A stretch of DNA of 64,000 nucleotides from assembly GCA_026225395.1 (NCBI GenBank), contig JAMFSR010000024.1, positions 1-64,000 of the forward strand, in the 5' to 3' direction. The notes beneath the pieces are model-generated. The model saw only the letters and a program-made list of their open reading frames with translations. It was not told the origin of the DNA and did no database searches. Position numbers and translations under genes: made by a program. Positions 41,528 to 50,744 of this stretch are shown piece after piece. The first letter of the stretch is position 1. Each line of letters begins with the position of its first letter. This stretch comes from Granulicella sapmiensis. GTDB lineage: Bacteria > Acidobacteriota > Terriglobia > Terriglobales > Acidobacteriaceae.

Positions 41528-43696
41528 ATGGACCGCACACTTCTGCCTGGAAAACCCTATCCTCTAGGCGCTACTGCCAGCCCTCAGGGAACCAATTTTG
41601 CTATTTATTCGGAGCAGGCTACCGGGGTAAAGGTCTGCTTCTTCGACGAATCCGGCAAGCAGGTCGATTGCGTGTCTTTGAAGGAGCGCACCGCGTTCGT
41701 GTGGCACGGGTTGATTCGCAACATCAAGCCGGGCCAGCATTATGGCTATCGTGTGGATGGACCATGGGAGCCTGAGAAGGGGCTGCGATTCAACGCCTCG
41801 AAGTTGCTCGTCGACCCTTATGCGAAAGCGATCAGCGGTGAGCCCGATCCGAAGGCGCCGATCTATCCGTACGATGTTATGTCCGGCGACGACTTGAAAA
41901 AGTCGGATGAAGATGATGCCTCGGGTGTCCCGAAGAGTGTTGTTATCGACTGCAAGTTTGACTGGGGCAACGACTGTCCGCCGCAAACCCCTATCGCGGA
42001 TTCGATCATCTACGAGGTGCATGTCAAGGGCTTTTCAAAGCGGAATCCGAATGTGCCTGAGAAGTTGCGTGGAACTTACGCGGGCATGGCGCACGACGCA
42101 AGTATCGACTATCTGAAGAAGTTGGGCGTGACGGCGGTTGAACTTCTTCCGGTGCATCACTTTATCGACGAAGGGCACCTGCTCGATCGCGGCCTGCATG
42201 ATTATTGGGGATACAACACGCTTGGCTACTTTGCACCGATGGCTCGCTATAGCTCCTGTGGCGATGCTGGGGGACAGGTATCCGAGTTCAAGCAGATGGT
42301 GAAACGTCTGCATGAAGAAGGCATTGAAGTCATTCTTGACGTTGTCTACAACCATACCTGCGAAGGCAACGAGAAGGGTCCTGTGTTGTCGCTGAAGGGT
42401 GCGGACAACACCACGTACTACCGCACGATGGGTGATAATCCGCGCCATTACATGGACTACACCGGCACGGGCAACACGCTCAATATTTACAACCCGCAGG
42501 TGCTGAAGTTGCTGATGGACAGCCTGCGCTATTGGGTCACTGAGATGCATGTCGATGGTTTCCGCTTCGATCTCGCGTCGACGCTCGCGCGTGAGCTGCA
42601 TGATGTGAACAAGCTTGGCGCGTTCTTCGATACGATTCACCAGGATCCAACGCTGGCCGACATCAAGCTCATTGCGGAACCATGGGACGTCGGCGAAGGC
42701 GGTTATCAGGTCGGCAACTTCCCCGTGCTTTGGGCGGAGTGGAACGGTAAGTACCGCGATACGATGCGCCGCTTCTGGAAGGGTGACAGTGGATTGCTCT
42801 CGGACTTCGCGTATCGGCTTACTGGATCGAGCGATCTCTATCAAGGCGATGGAAGAACACCTGCGGCTTCGGTGAACTTCATCACGGCGCATGACGGCTT
42901 CACGCTATGCGACCTCGTGAGCTACAACGAGAAGCACAATGAAGCCAACGGCGATAACAACACCGATGGAGCGGACAACAACGACAGTTGGAATATGGGC
43001 GCTGAAGGCCCGACCGAAGACGAGAACATCAACAACCTGCGCGAGCGCCAGATGCGCAACTTCCTGGCGACGATGATGCTGAGCCAGGGCGTACCGATGA
43101 TCGCAGGTGGCGATGAGTTTGCGCGTTCGCAAATGGGCAACAACAACTGCTACTGCCAGGACAATGAGCTCACCTGGTATGACTGGAAGCTGGATAAACA
43201 TCGCACGCGATTGCTGGAGTTTACTTCGAAGCTGATTGCTTTTCGTAAAGACCATCCGAACCTTCATCGCCGCAAGTTCTTTCAGGGCGATCGCACGATT
43301 CGCGGATCGGTGGTGCGCGATATCGCCTGGTACGGCACCGACGGCAATGAGCTTTCGGATGAAGTCTGGGGCCAGAGCGGAGCCAAATCCGTTTGCGTGA
43401 TGTTCAACGGCAAGACGCTTGACATGATGGATGAAGAAGGCGAGAAGGTTGTCGATGACAGCTTCCTGATCGTTGTGAACGCTTCCGATAATGGAGTCGA
43501 GTACACGCTGCCAGAACCTCCGAGCAAGTCACCGTGGCGGCAGGTGCTCGATACAGAGAATCTGGACGATCCTTTTGCAGAAGCCGAGATTGCGGACAAG
43601 GCGATCGTCGGGGGACGGTCGGTGCGCGTGTATAGCGATGGCGTCCAGAAGACCGTCGAGGGACCCAATAAAAAGAAACTTGCCAAGACGATTTAG
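41528..43696 (+). CDS. glgX: Glycogen debranching enzyme GlgX (isoamylase type)
   Basis: Hydrolyses alpha-1,6 branches of glycogen. 722 residues, typical. N-terminal CBM48 (LPGKPYPLGATASPQGTNFA; HYGYRVDGPW), then the GH13_11 barrel: region I ILDVVYNHTCEGN, region II VDGFRFDLASTLAREL with the nucleophile Asp, region III IAEPWDVGEGGYQVGNF with the acid Glu, region IV ITAHDGFTLCDLVSYNEKHN. C-terminal beta domain present. AAGGA precedes ATG 41528. No other glycogen gene is in the window. Confidence 0.97.
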   Translation: MDRTLLPGKPYPLGATASPQGTNFAIYSEQATGVKVCFFDESGKQVDCVSLKERTAFVWHGLIRNIKPGQHYGYRVDGPWEPEKGLRFNASKLLVDPYAKAISGEPDPKAPIYPYDVMSGDDLKKSDEDDASGVPKSVVIDCKFDWGNDCPPQTPIADSIIYEVHVKGFSKRNPNVPEKLRGTYAGMAHDASIDYLKKLGVTAVELLPVHHFIDEGHLLDRGLHDYWGYNTLGYFAPMARYSSCGDAGGQVSEFKQMVKRLHEEGIEVILDVVYNHTCEGNEKGPVLSLKGADNTTYYRTMGDNPRHYMDYTGTGNTLNIYNPQVLKLLMDSLRYWVTEMHVDGFRFDLASTLARELHDVNKLGAFFDTIHQDPTLADIKLIAEPWDVGEGGYQVGNFPVLWAEWNGKYRDTMRRFWKGDSGLLSDFAYRLTGSSDLYQGDGRTPAASVNFITAHDGFTLCDLVSYNEKHNEANGDNNTDGADNNDSWNMGAEGPTEDENINNLRERQMRNFLATMMLSQGVPMIAGGDEFARSQMGNNNCYCQDNELTWYDWKLDKHRTRLLEFTSKLIAFRKDHPNLHRRKFFQGDRTIRGSVVRDIAWYGTDGNELSDEVWGQSGAKSVCVMFNGKTLDMMDEEGEKVVDDSFLIVVNASDNGVEYTLPEPPSKSPWRQVLDTENLDDPFAEAEIADKAIVGGRSVRVYSDGVQKTVEGPNKKKLAKTI

Positions 43697-43730
43697 GCAT
43701 TTCAAAAAAAATAAACAATTTCTTTGTTGA

Positions 43731-43764
43731 CGCCGTCAACTCTACCTATGTAGAGTTGGCGGCG
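43731..43764. promoter_or_regulatory. Long inverted repeat at the start of the PadR gene
   Basis: CGCCGTCAACTCTAC (43731-43745) pairs with GTAGAGTTGGCGGCG (43750-43764) at 14 of 15 positions around a CTAT loop. The last G is the first base of the GTG start codon, and a TTGACG box (43727-43732) enters the left arm. A likely autoregulatory PadR operator. Confidence 0.65.
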
Positions 43765-44078
43765 TGGCGATACGTCGTTCTCCTCAACTGTTGTCAGTGT
43801 TGGCTGAATTCCTTCAGAGCGAGGGGGAATGGCGCTATGGCTACGACATCAGGCGCAATACTGGGCTGAAGTCGGGCACGCTGTATCCGATTCTTATGCG
43901 GCTGGCCGAGCATGGCATGCTGGAGACGAGCTGGGAAGCGCAGGTGGAGGGGCGTCCTCCGAGACATCTGTACAAGATCACGAGCGATGGGCTGCGTTAC
44001 GCGCGCGAGCGGTTGAGCGAGGCAGCTGTCAAAGGGGCGGTTGGACAGCCGGCGTTTGATGGGGTGGGTGCGTCATGA
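43764..44078 (+). CDS. PadR-family transcriptional regulator
   Basis: 104-residue winged-helix repressor: FLQSEGEWRYGYDIRRNTGL, SGTLYPILMRLAEHGMLETS, RPPRHLYKITSDGLRYARER. Short C-terminal helix, as in subfamily PadR-s2. GTG start at 43764 inside the inverted repeat, no room for a ribosome site, so translation may be leaderless. It overlaps the next gene by 4 bases (ATGA). In acidobacteria and actinobacteria this type is regularly paired with a membrane protein gene that may be its regulated partner. Confidence 0.92.
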   Translation: MAIRRSPQLLSVLAEFLQSEGEWRYGYDIRRNTGLKSGTLYPILMRLAEHGMLETSWEAQVEGRPPRHLYKITSDGLRYARERLSEAAVKGAVGQPAFDGVGAS

Positions 44079-44764
44079 GCGCGATCCGAGGGCTGGCGGT
44101 GAGGATTTCTACGCTGGTGGTGCGGTGCGCCTCGCCGGGGTCGAAGGAGTGGGCTGAGGCGCTTGCGGCTGAGATGGAGTTCATCGAGAACGACTGGAGC
44201 GCATTGGCGTGGTCGCTTGGCAGTTTGCGCGTGCTGCTCCACCATCGTGAGGCGCCGGGGACCTCGGTTGAGGATCTCATTCGCTCGGCGAAGAAGCTTG
44301 CCGATGCACGACGGGCAGGGAATATCGCGTGGATCATCTTTCTGGGGCAGGCGATTCATTTTGCGATTTTTCCCGAGTCCAGAGAGCCTCTGCAACACTT
44401 CGGGCAGGAGCTAACCGCGGTGGGTTGCGCGGTGTTGTCGGTGTGGATGTTCTTCGATCAGCGCCGGGGACGGAAGGTCCCGGACGGTCACGATTCTGCT
44501 GAAATGTTGAGCTTTTATCGAACAGAGCTTGAGCGTGCTGCAGGTTTTCTGCGCAGGCCTGCTTCATGGATCGTGCTGATGTCATTTGGCTGCGTAGCGA
44601 TGGGATGGACTCTCGGCGAGAGCGGCAGTTTTGTGGCGCATCCCTTCAAGCATGCTCTTCCGAGCGTGCTGCTGGTGGGGTTTGTTCTCCTCTTTATGCA
44701 CCAGCGCCGCTCCGGTCTGCGGCAACTGGCGCGGCTAAGGGCGACGCTTTCTGAGCAGGAGTGA
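44075..44764 (+). CDS. Membrane protein co-encoded with PadR
   Basis: 229 residues. The N-terminal cytoplasmic part has the recurring pattern SPGSKEWAEALAAEMEFIEN, then DWSALAWSLGSLRVLL, seen in many proteins encoded next to PadR regulators (P-x-S-R/K-x-W-x-E-A-M/L-x-A-E). Four membrane helices follow (~82-98, ~110-126, ~163-180, ~194-212). No enzymatic motif. Start overlaps the padR stop. Confidence 0.78.
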   Translation: MSAIRGLAVRISTLVVRCASPGSKEWAEALAAEMEFIENDWSALAWSLGSLRVLLHHREAPGTSVEDLIRSAKKLADARRAGNIAWIIFLGQAIHFAIFPESREPLQHFGQELTAVGCAVLSVWMFFDQRRGRKVPDGHDSAEMLSFYRTELERAAGFLRRPASWIVLMSFGCVAMGWTLGESGSFVAHPFKHALPSVLLVGFVLLFMHQRRSGLRQLARLRATLSEQE

Positions 44765-44772
44765 GTGGGGGC

Positions 44773-45870
44773 TTAGCCGATGGGACCGAGCTTTTCGTAG
44801 GCGGCGATCTGCTTCAGCGTGAAAGCATGCATGTCTTCGCCAGCTTGCCATGCCTTGTACCAATCGACGAGCCAATGCAGCGTCGTTTCCAGGCGCAGGC
44901 GGGGATGCCAAGAGAGTTCGGCGCGAGCGCGGCTGGCGTCTAGCTTCAGGTAGCCGGCTTCGTGGACGCCGGGGTCGGCGTCGAGGGTCCAGCTTGCCTT
45001 GTCTCCCCAGAACTGGACCATTTTTTCTACGATCCAGCCGACTTCCTGCGCGTCGTCGTCCGAGGGGCCGAAGTTGAAGGCCGTAGCGTAGCGGGCCGGG
45101 TCGTCCGAGAGCAGATGCTCGGCGAGGGCGATGTAGCCGGCGAGCGGCTCCATAACGTGTTGCCAGGGGCGAATGGAGTGAGGACGGCGTATGAGGACAT
45201 CTTCGCCAGCGAGGAAGCCGCGGACGAGGTCGGGGATGAGGCGGTCGAGCGACCAGTCGCCACCGCCGATGACGTTGCCCGCGCGTCCTGTGGAGACGGC
45301 ACACTTGTGCTCGGCGATTTTGCCGACAGGGAAGTAGCTCTGACGATAGGCTGCGGAGACGATTTCGGCGCAAGCTTTGGAGCTGGAGTACGGGTCATAG
45401 CCGCCAAGCGGGTCGGTCTCGCGGTAGCCCCAGAGCCATTCTTTGTTCTCGTAGCATTTGTCGGTGGTGACGGAGACTACTGCGCGAACAGAAGGCGTGC
45501 GGCGAACCGCATCGAGTACGCGGGCGGTGCCGATGACATTGGTCTCGTACGTGCCGATCGGGTCTTCATAGCTGTAGCGCACGAGCGGCTGCGCGGCCAT
45601 GTGGAAGACGACCTCAGGCGCGAAGTCTTTCAGCGCGGGCTCGAGTTTGGAACCGTCGCGAATGTCGCCACGGATGTCTTCGATCACGCTGCCGACTTTG
45701 GCCTCGGTGAAGAGGTTGGGTTCGGTGCAGGGATCGAGCGCGTAGCCGCGAACGATGGCGCCTTTCGACGCGAGCCAGAGTGCAAGCCAACCGCCTTTGA
45801 AGCCAGTGTGTCCGGTGAGGAAGACGCGCTTGCCCTGCCAGATGTTTTTACGGGCTACCAGCTCTTCCAT
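44773..45870 (-). CDS. rfbG: CDP-glucose 4,6-dehydratase
   Basis: Converts CDP-D-glucose to CDP-4-keto-6-deoxyglucose. 365 residues, extended [23 protein letters not shown] (GxxGxxG), [31 protein letters not shown], and [15 protein letters not shown] (YxxxK) are diagnostic for RfbG. Overlaps rfbF by 16 bases, so the two are co-translated. The product goes to RfbH, encoded divergently 1 kb away. Confidence 0.96.
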   Translation of the reverse strand: MEELVARKNIWQGKRVFLTGHTGFKGGWLALWLASKGAIVRGYALDPCTEPNLFTEAKVGSVIEDIRGDIRDGSKLEPALKDFAPEVVFHMAAQPLVRYSYEDPIGTYETNVIGTARVLDAVRRTPSVRAVVSVTTDKCYENKEWLWGYRETDPLGGYDPYSSSKACAEIVSAAYRQSYFPVGKIAEHKCAVSTGRAGNVIGGGDWSLDRLIPDLVRGFLAGEDVLIRRPHSIRPWQHVMEPLAGYIALAEHLLSDDPARYATAFNFGPSDDDAQEVGWIVEKMVQFWGDKASWTLDADPGVHEAGYLKLDASRARAELSWHPRLRLETTLHWLVDWYKAWQAGEDMHAFTLKQIAAYEKLGPIG

Positions 45871-46625
45871 GGGGCCTTTCCTTTGCTCCAGAGGTCTTCG
45901 AGGTGCTGCTTGTCGCGCAGCGTGTCCATGGCCTGCCAGAAGCCGTGGTGGAAGAAGGCGTGGACCTGGCCTTCGGTAACCAGTTTTTCGATAGGTTCGC
46001 GTTCGAACATCTGCGAGTCGTCGGTTACGGCGTCGATAGCCTTGGGAGAGAGTACGAAGAAGCCGCCGTTGATCCAGCCGCCTTCATCCTGTGGCTTTTC
46101 CTGGAAGGAGTAGATCTGCGTGTCCTTAAGGCCGAGAGCGCCGAAGCGGGCTACGGGCTGCACGCTGGTGAGTGTGACGAGCTTGCCGTGCTTCTTGTGG
46201 AATTCGATGGAAGCGGGGATATCGACGTCCGCCACGCCATCGCCGTATGTCATGCAGAAGACATCTTCGCCTTCGAGATACTTGGCGACCTTGCGGAGAC
46301 GGCCGCCGGTTCCGGTACCGTCGCCGGTGTCGACGAGGGTGACGCGCCAGGGCTCGGTGTCGGTGTTATGCACGATCATCTTGTTCTCCTTCATGTCGAA
46401 GGTGACGTCGGAGGTGTGCATGAAGTAGTTGGCGAAGAACTCCTTGATGACATAACCCTTGTAGCCGCAGCAGATGATGAAATCGTTGATGCCGTGCTGG
46501 GAGTAGATCTTGAGGATGTGCCAGAGGATGGGACGGCCGCCGATTTCGACCATCGGCTTGGGACGTAGTGAAGTTTCTTCAGAGATGCGAGTGCCGAGGC
46601 CGCCGGCGAGGATGACCGCTTTCAT
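45855..46625 (-). CDS. rfbF: Glucose-1-phosphate cytidylyltransferase
   Basis: Makes CDP-glucose from CTP and glucose 1-phosphate, the first step to 3,6-dideoxyhexoses. 256 residues. [20 protein letters not shown] with [17 protein letters not shown] is the nucleotidyltransferase signature; [20 protein letters not shown] and [14 protein letters not shown] are typical of RfbF. First gene of rfbFG, divergent from rfbH with 76 bases between start codons. Confidence 0.97.
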   Translation of the reverse strand: MKAVILAGGLGTRISEETSLRPKPMVEIGGRPILWHILKIYSQHGINDFIICCGYKGYVIKEFFANYFMHTSDVTFDMKENKMIVHNTDTEPWRVTLVDTGDGTGTGGRLRKVAKYLEGEDVFCMTYGDGVADVDIPASIEFHKKHGKLVTLTSVQPVARFGALGLKDTQIYSFQEKPQDEGGWINGGFFVLSPKAIDAVTDDSQMFEREPIEKLVTEGQVHAFFHHGFWQAMDTLRDKQHLEDLWSKGKAPWKSW

Positions 46626-46701
46626 GCGTTAGAGTCCTTTTTGTCAGATGCTTCGTGCCGTAGCTCCATGATACCGCGCGTTTGCTATCCTAGTGTCATA
46701 T

Positions 46702-48039
46702 ATGAGTGAGCGCTCCGAGCAACTACGTCAACAGATTCTCCAGCTTACGGCGGAATTCCATGCCGAAGCATTCGCCAAGAAGGACTTTGTCGCGGGTAGC
46801 TCGGTGGTCCCGGTATCGGGAAAAGTCATAGATGCAGCCGATATGAGTGCTGTCGTGGATTCCGCACTGGACGGCTGGTTCACGACCGGCCGCTGGGCGA
46901 AGGACTTCGAGCGGAAGCTTGCCCGGTTCTTCGGTGTCCGGTCAGCTTCGCTGGTCAACTCGGGCTCGTCGGCGAACCTTGTCGCGTTGAGTGCCTTGAC
47001 TTCGCCAAAGCTGGGTGATCGCGCGCTGAAACCGGGCGATGAGGTGATTACCGTTGCCGCGGGCTTCCCGACGACGGTGAATCCGATCTTCCAGAACAAG
47101 CTTGTTCCGGTGTTTATCGATGTCACGCTGCCGACTTATGAGATTGACGTGACCAAGCTCGAAGACGCGCGCAGCGAGAAGACCAAGGCTGTGATGGTCG
47201 CTCATACGCTGGGCAATGTGTTCGATCTGGACGCTGTTGTGGCGTTCTGCAAGAAGTACAACCTGTGGCTTGTGGAAGACTGCTGCGATGCGTTGGGTTC
47301 AACGTACAAGGGGCAGAAGGTTGGGACGTTTGGCGATATTTCTACCGTGAGTTTTTATCCTGCGCACCACATTACGATGGGCGAGGGTGGGGCGGTGATG
47401 ACCGACAAGCCTGTGCTACAGGTGCTGATTGACAGCTTCCGCGATTGGGGTCGTGATTGCTGGTGCGAACCCGGTGTGGATAACACCTGTGGAAAACGAT
47501 TCGACTGGCAATTGGGGACGCTGCCTTGCGGATATGACCACAAGTACACGTACTCGCATGTGGGCTACAACCTTAAGGCTACCGATATGCAGGCAGCGCT
47601 GGGTGTGAGCCAGCTGGATAAGGTGGAGCACTTTATCCAGCGGCGCAAGGAAAACTTCGCGTATATGAAGAACGCGCTGAAGCCTCTGGAAGAGTTCCTG
47701 ATGCTTCCGGAAGCGACCGAAGGAAGCGATCCAAGCTGGTTCGGGTTCCCGATTGGCGTCAAGGAGTCTGCTCCATTTACACGGGATCAGCTGACGAAGG
47801 CGTTGGAAGCTGGGAAGATCGGTACGCGGAATATTTTTGCGGGCAATCTGATTCGGCAGCCGGCGTATGAGGGCTGGGAGTATCGCGTGGTTGGAGAGCT
47901 GACGAACACGGACTTTGTGATGAACAACGTGTTCTGGATCGGGACGTTCCCCGGGCTCACTGCGCCGATGCTGGATTACATTGCGGAGACCGCGACGGCG
48001 TTTGTGGAAAAGGCCAAGGCGGGGCTGTTGATCGTGTAA
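46702..48039 (+). CDS. rfbH: CDP-4-keto-6-deoxyglucose 3-dehydratase (RfbH, E1)
   Basis: PMP-dependent iron-sulfur enzyme that removes the C3 hydroxyl of CDP-4-keto-6-deoxyglucose. 445 residues. The aminotransferase fold shows [18 protein letters not shown] and [12 protein letters not shown]; the PLP lysine is replaced by histidine in [14 protein letters not shown] (H222), the hallmark of E1. The 2Fe-2S cysteines probably lie in [20 protein letters not shown] and [12 protein letters not shown] 46702 ([13 protein letters not shown]) is preferred over GTG 46693. The E3 reductase partner (RfbI/DdhD) is not in the window. Confidence 0.96.
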   Translation: MSERSEQLRQQILQLTAEFHAEAFAKKDFVAGSSVVPVSGKVIDAADMSAVVDSALDGWFTTGRWAKDFERKLARFFGVRSASLVNSGSSANLVALSALTSPKLGDRALKPGDEVITVAAGFPTTVNPIFQNKLVPVFIDVTLPTYEIDVTKLEDARSEKTKAVMVAHTLGNVFDLDAVVAFCKKYNLWLVEDCCDALGSTYKGQKVGTFGDISTVSFYPAHHITMGEGGAVMTDKPVLQVLIDSFRDWGRDCWCEPGVDNTCGKRFDWQLGTLPCGYDHKYTYSHVGYNLKATDMQAALGVSQLDKVEHFIQRRKENFAYMKNALKPLEEFLMLPEATEGSDPSWFGFPIGVKESAPFTRDQLTKALEAGKIGTRNIFAGNLIRQPAYEGWEYRVVGELTNTDFVMNNVFWIGTFPGLTAPMLDYIAETATAFVEKAKAGLLIV

Positions 48040-48087
48040 CGCTGCTGGGCGACCGAGCGGCAACGAAAAGGCACCGCGGGAGGTCGT

Positions 48088-49603
48088 ATTCCAACCACTC
48101 TGTTGTCGCGAAAAGGGGTTGGACTATTTGCGGCAGCCCTTGCAGCGACCATGGCTGCTGCCATGGCTCTGGTGGGTGCAAAAAGGGCGGCCATTCTGGT
48201 TTGATGAACTGAGTACGTTGTTGGTGGCGTCGCAGCCGTCTATCGGGGCGTATTTCCGTATCGAGGGGGTTGATGCGCAGCCTCCCGTTCTGGCATCGCT
48301 TGTGCGAGCGGCGAGCCATCTGCCGTTGTCGCCGGAAGTGAGTGCGCGGCTGCCATCGCTGCTGGGATTGTTGCTTGCCGGTTGGGCGATCTTCTTCTTT
48401 ATCGACCGCAAGGGAATGAGATTGGCTGCGAGCGCTGCAGCGGTCAGCTTTTTCCTGGGTTCCTCGCTTAATTGGGCAGGAGAGAGCCGTCCCTACGGCC
48501 TGGCGATGGGATTAACCGGAGTTGTGTTGGTTTGCTGGCAGCGGTCGGCACGCGAAACAAAACGCGGCTGGTGGCTGACCGGGCTCGCTGTTTCGCTAGC
48601 GCTGCTAACGCTCACCTTTCCGTTCGGCTTCCTTTGCGGCGGCATTCCAGTAGTTTGCGCGGAGTTCGTTCGCTGGCGCGAAAGGCGGGCTTTCGATTGG
48701 AATGTCGCTATTGCGACGGGTGTGGGACTGTTGCCGGTGCTTTTCATCTTCTGGCTATCGGCACAGGTGAAGGTCGCTTTGTTGAATCAATTTCACGGCA
48801 TAAATCCTCTGGTTGCGAGACCTAGCCTGGGGAATCTTGCGGCGAGCGTCATATTTCTGGTTCGCTCAACGAGCATTGAAATTCTGTTGATCGCGGTGAT
48901 TCTTCGACTTCTTCCGATACGGAAAAGGGAAAAACAAGAGTCAGACTTGCGAGCTTTTAGACCGTGGGAGTGGGCGGCTGTCGCCGGCGTCTTTTTGACT
49001 GTGTTTGCGATCTGGGGGATGGCGGTTGTTTATACACACTATTATTTTGCCCGTTACGGATGTGTGACGCTGGTCGCGACCTCGCTTGCGTTTGGAATGT
49101 GCCTGTCGCTTCGCGGCAGCGTGGGCCGTGACGTAACTGCGCTGATCGCGGCGTCGCTGATATGTGTCGTCTTCGGTAGGGGGCTTGTTCGACAGATACG
49201 CGAGGGCTCCGGGTCACCTGCCGACAGGTCGAGCGCCGCGGCGCTGGCGCCGCTGAAGCAAGTATCGGAACCGATCGTGATCTCGTCTGCGCTGTCGTAC
49301 CAACAGGTTGGGCGCTATACGTCCGCTGAGCTGCGGCCAAATCTTATCTTTGTAAGCGAACCGGCGGCAGCTCTGCGGACGAGGGATTTCGTGCCTGAGT
49401 TCACGATTCTCACCTACCGGAATTTGGGTGTTCTACCGCTACCCATTGCGGATTATGCTGCGTTTGTGCGAGAGCATGAACGCTTTTACCTGCTTACGGA
49501 TTTCAATTCGTCAGAGTACCTGCCAGGTCTGCTGGAGCAAGCTGAATATCGCAAGACGCAGGTCTCTCCGTTGAACACGCGGCTCTATCACTATCAGCGT
49601 TGA
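48088..49603 (+). pseudogene. GT-C (ArnT/PMT-like) glycosyltransferase with probable N-terminal frameshift
   Basis: The main frame (48119-49603) encodes a polytopic protein with the GT-C motif FWFDELSTLLVASQ, then GVDAQPPVLASLV, and about nine helices, ending in a soluble domain. The first helix expected before FWFDE is not in this frame: it is found one frame over (VGLFAAALAATMAAAMALVGA, ~48118-48180), which then stops at 48208. Removing one base from the A5G3 run at 48180-48187 would join them as VGAKRRPFWFDELST. So either the gene is broken, recoded at the A-run, or the base is an error. The start of the restored frame is uncertain (ATT 48088 or TTG 48103). Context: transfers a sugar at the membrane in the dideoxyhexose locus. 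Confidence 0.72.
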
Positions 49604-49624
49604 ACTTTGCCAACTTGAGGCGTT

Positions 49625-50662
49625 TCATTCGCTGTGCCAGGCAGCGGTGCGGCGGAGGGCTTCGGCTAAAGGGATGGTTACAGCGAGGCCCAATTCGGTT
49701 TTGGCGCGGGTGATGTCGGGGACGTAGCTGTTGAGGGCGGCGGCGGGATTGGGGATGCCGTCGATCTGAATGGGTAGCGTGGGATTGAGCGTTGCAGCGG
49801 TCAGGCGGGCGGCCTCGGCTATGGTATAACCCTCGTCGGAGCCTACGTTGTAGGCGCGGTTGGGCTGGGCTTCGGTGAGGAGCGTCCAGAGCCAGATGGC
49901 GAGGTCAGACATGTAAAGCCACGAGCGGCGTGGGGTGCCGTCGCCCTTGATGTGGATGGGGGCATTGGCTAGTGCGGCTCCGATGAAGTTGCCGATGGCG
50001 AAGTGCTGGTCGAGCGGGAGGTGCGGGCCGACGAAGGCGAAGCATCTTGCGACTACGGGTTCGAGCGGCGTGTTGGCGGAGTAGGCGATGCAGAGGTGTT
50101 CGGCCATGCGCTTGGCTTCGTCGTAGGAGCTTTGGAGCAGGAGTGGATTGGGTGCTCCGGGGTAAGTTTCGGGGGTGTGGATGAGTGTAGTGGAACGGCC
50201 GTAGACTGCGCCCGTGCTGGTATAGAGGAGGCGGGTGGCGCCAGTGGCTTGTGCGAACTGGAGGACACGGCGGGTACCTTCAAGGATGGATTCCGCGAGT
50301 TCGTAGGCGGGGCGAGCGGTTTGTGAGCCGCCGGAGTCCGTGGCGGCGTGAAGGATGTGCGTATGGGGCTCGGTGGGGAAGGCGAAGGTGCGAATGTCGC
50401 CTTCGAGCAAAGTAATGGCTGGGTTTGTGGCGATGTGTGGCGATTTTGTGGTGAAGGCGGGGGCGCTGCGAGTGAGGACCGTGGCGCGCGCGTTGAGGTT
50501 GAGGGCCGCGTTAGTGTGGAGGAAAGATTCGAGGAGCCAGTGGCCGAAGAAGCCGGTGCCGCCGGTGATGAAGAGGTTGGCGTTTTTGAGGCTGGCGAAG
50601 GAAGCTTGAGCCTGAGTGAGGATGTGGGCGAGGTCTTCGGCGGGTAGGGGCTTGGTGGGCAT
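49625..50662 (-). CDS. NAD-dependent epimerase/reductase (extended SDR)
   Basis: 345 residues. NLFITGGTGFFGHWLLESFL (GGTGFFG), ILHAATDSGG, LYTSTGAVYG and SYDEAKRMAEHL (YxxxK) mark an extended SDR acting on a nucleotide sugar; RRSWLYMSDLAIWLWTLL and AYNVGSDEGYTIAEAA are the substrate-binding half. Given the adjacent rfbFGH set it may be the last-step reductase or epimerase for a CDP-3,6-dideoxyhexose (abequose, paratose or tyvelose type), an inference from context. Faces the glycosyltransferase gene. Confidence 0.85.
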   Translation of the reverse strand: MPTKPLPAEDLAHILTQAQASFASLKNANLFITGGTGFFGHWLLESFLHTNAALNLNARATVLTRSAPAFTTKSPHIATNPAITLLEGDIRTFAFPTEPHTHILHAATDSGGSQTARPAYELAESILEGTRRVLQFAQATGATRLLYTSTGAVYGRSTTLIHTPETYPGAPNPLLLQSSYDEAKRMAEHLCIAYSANTPLEPVVARCFAFVGPHLPLDQHFAIGNFIGAALANAPIHIKGDGTPRRSWLYMSDLAIWLWTLLTEAQPNRAYNVGSDEGYTIAEAARLTAATLNPTLPIQIDGIPNPAAALNSYVPDITRAKTELGLAVTIPLAEALRRTAAWHSE

Positions 50663-50744
50663 GCTTTTCTAGTATGCCCTTTGGGGATATAGCTGGGAGA
50701 GGAAAGACTTCATGCGGACGGTGCGGCGCAGACCGTCACCCGGG

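Noticed and set aside
48088..48210. Independent small gene encoding the GLFAAALAATMAAAMALVGA helix
   Set aside because: Short, no ATG start, and better explained as the displaced first helix of the glycosyltransferase.
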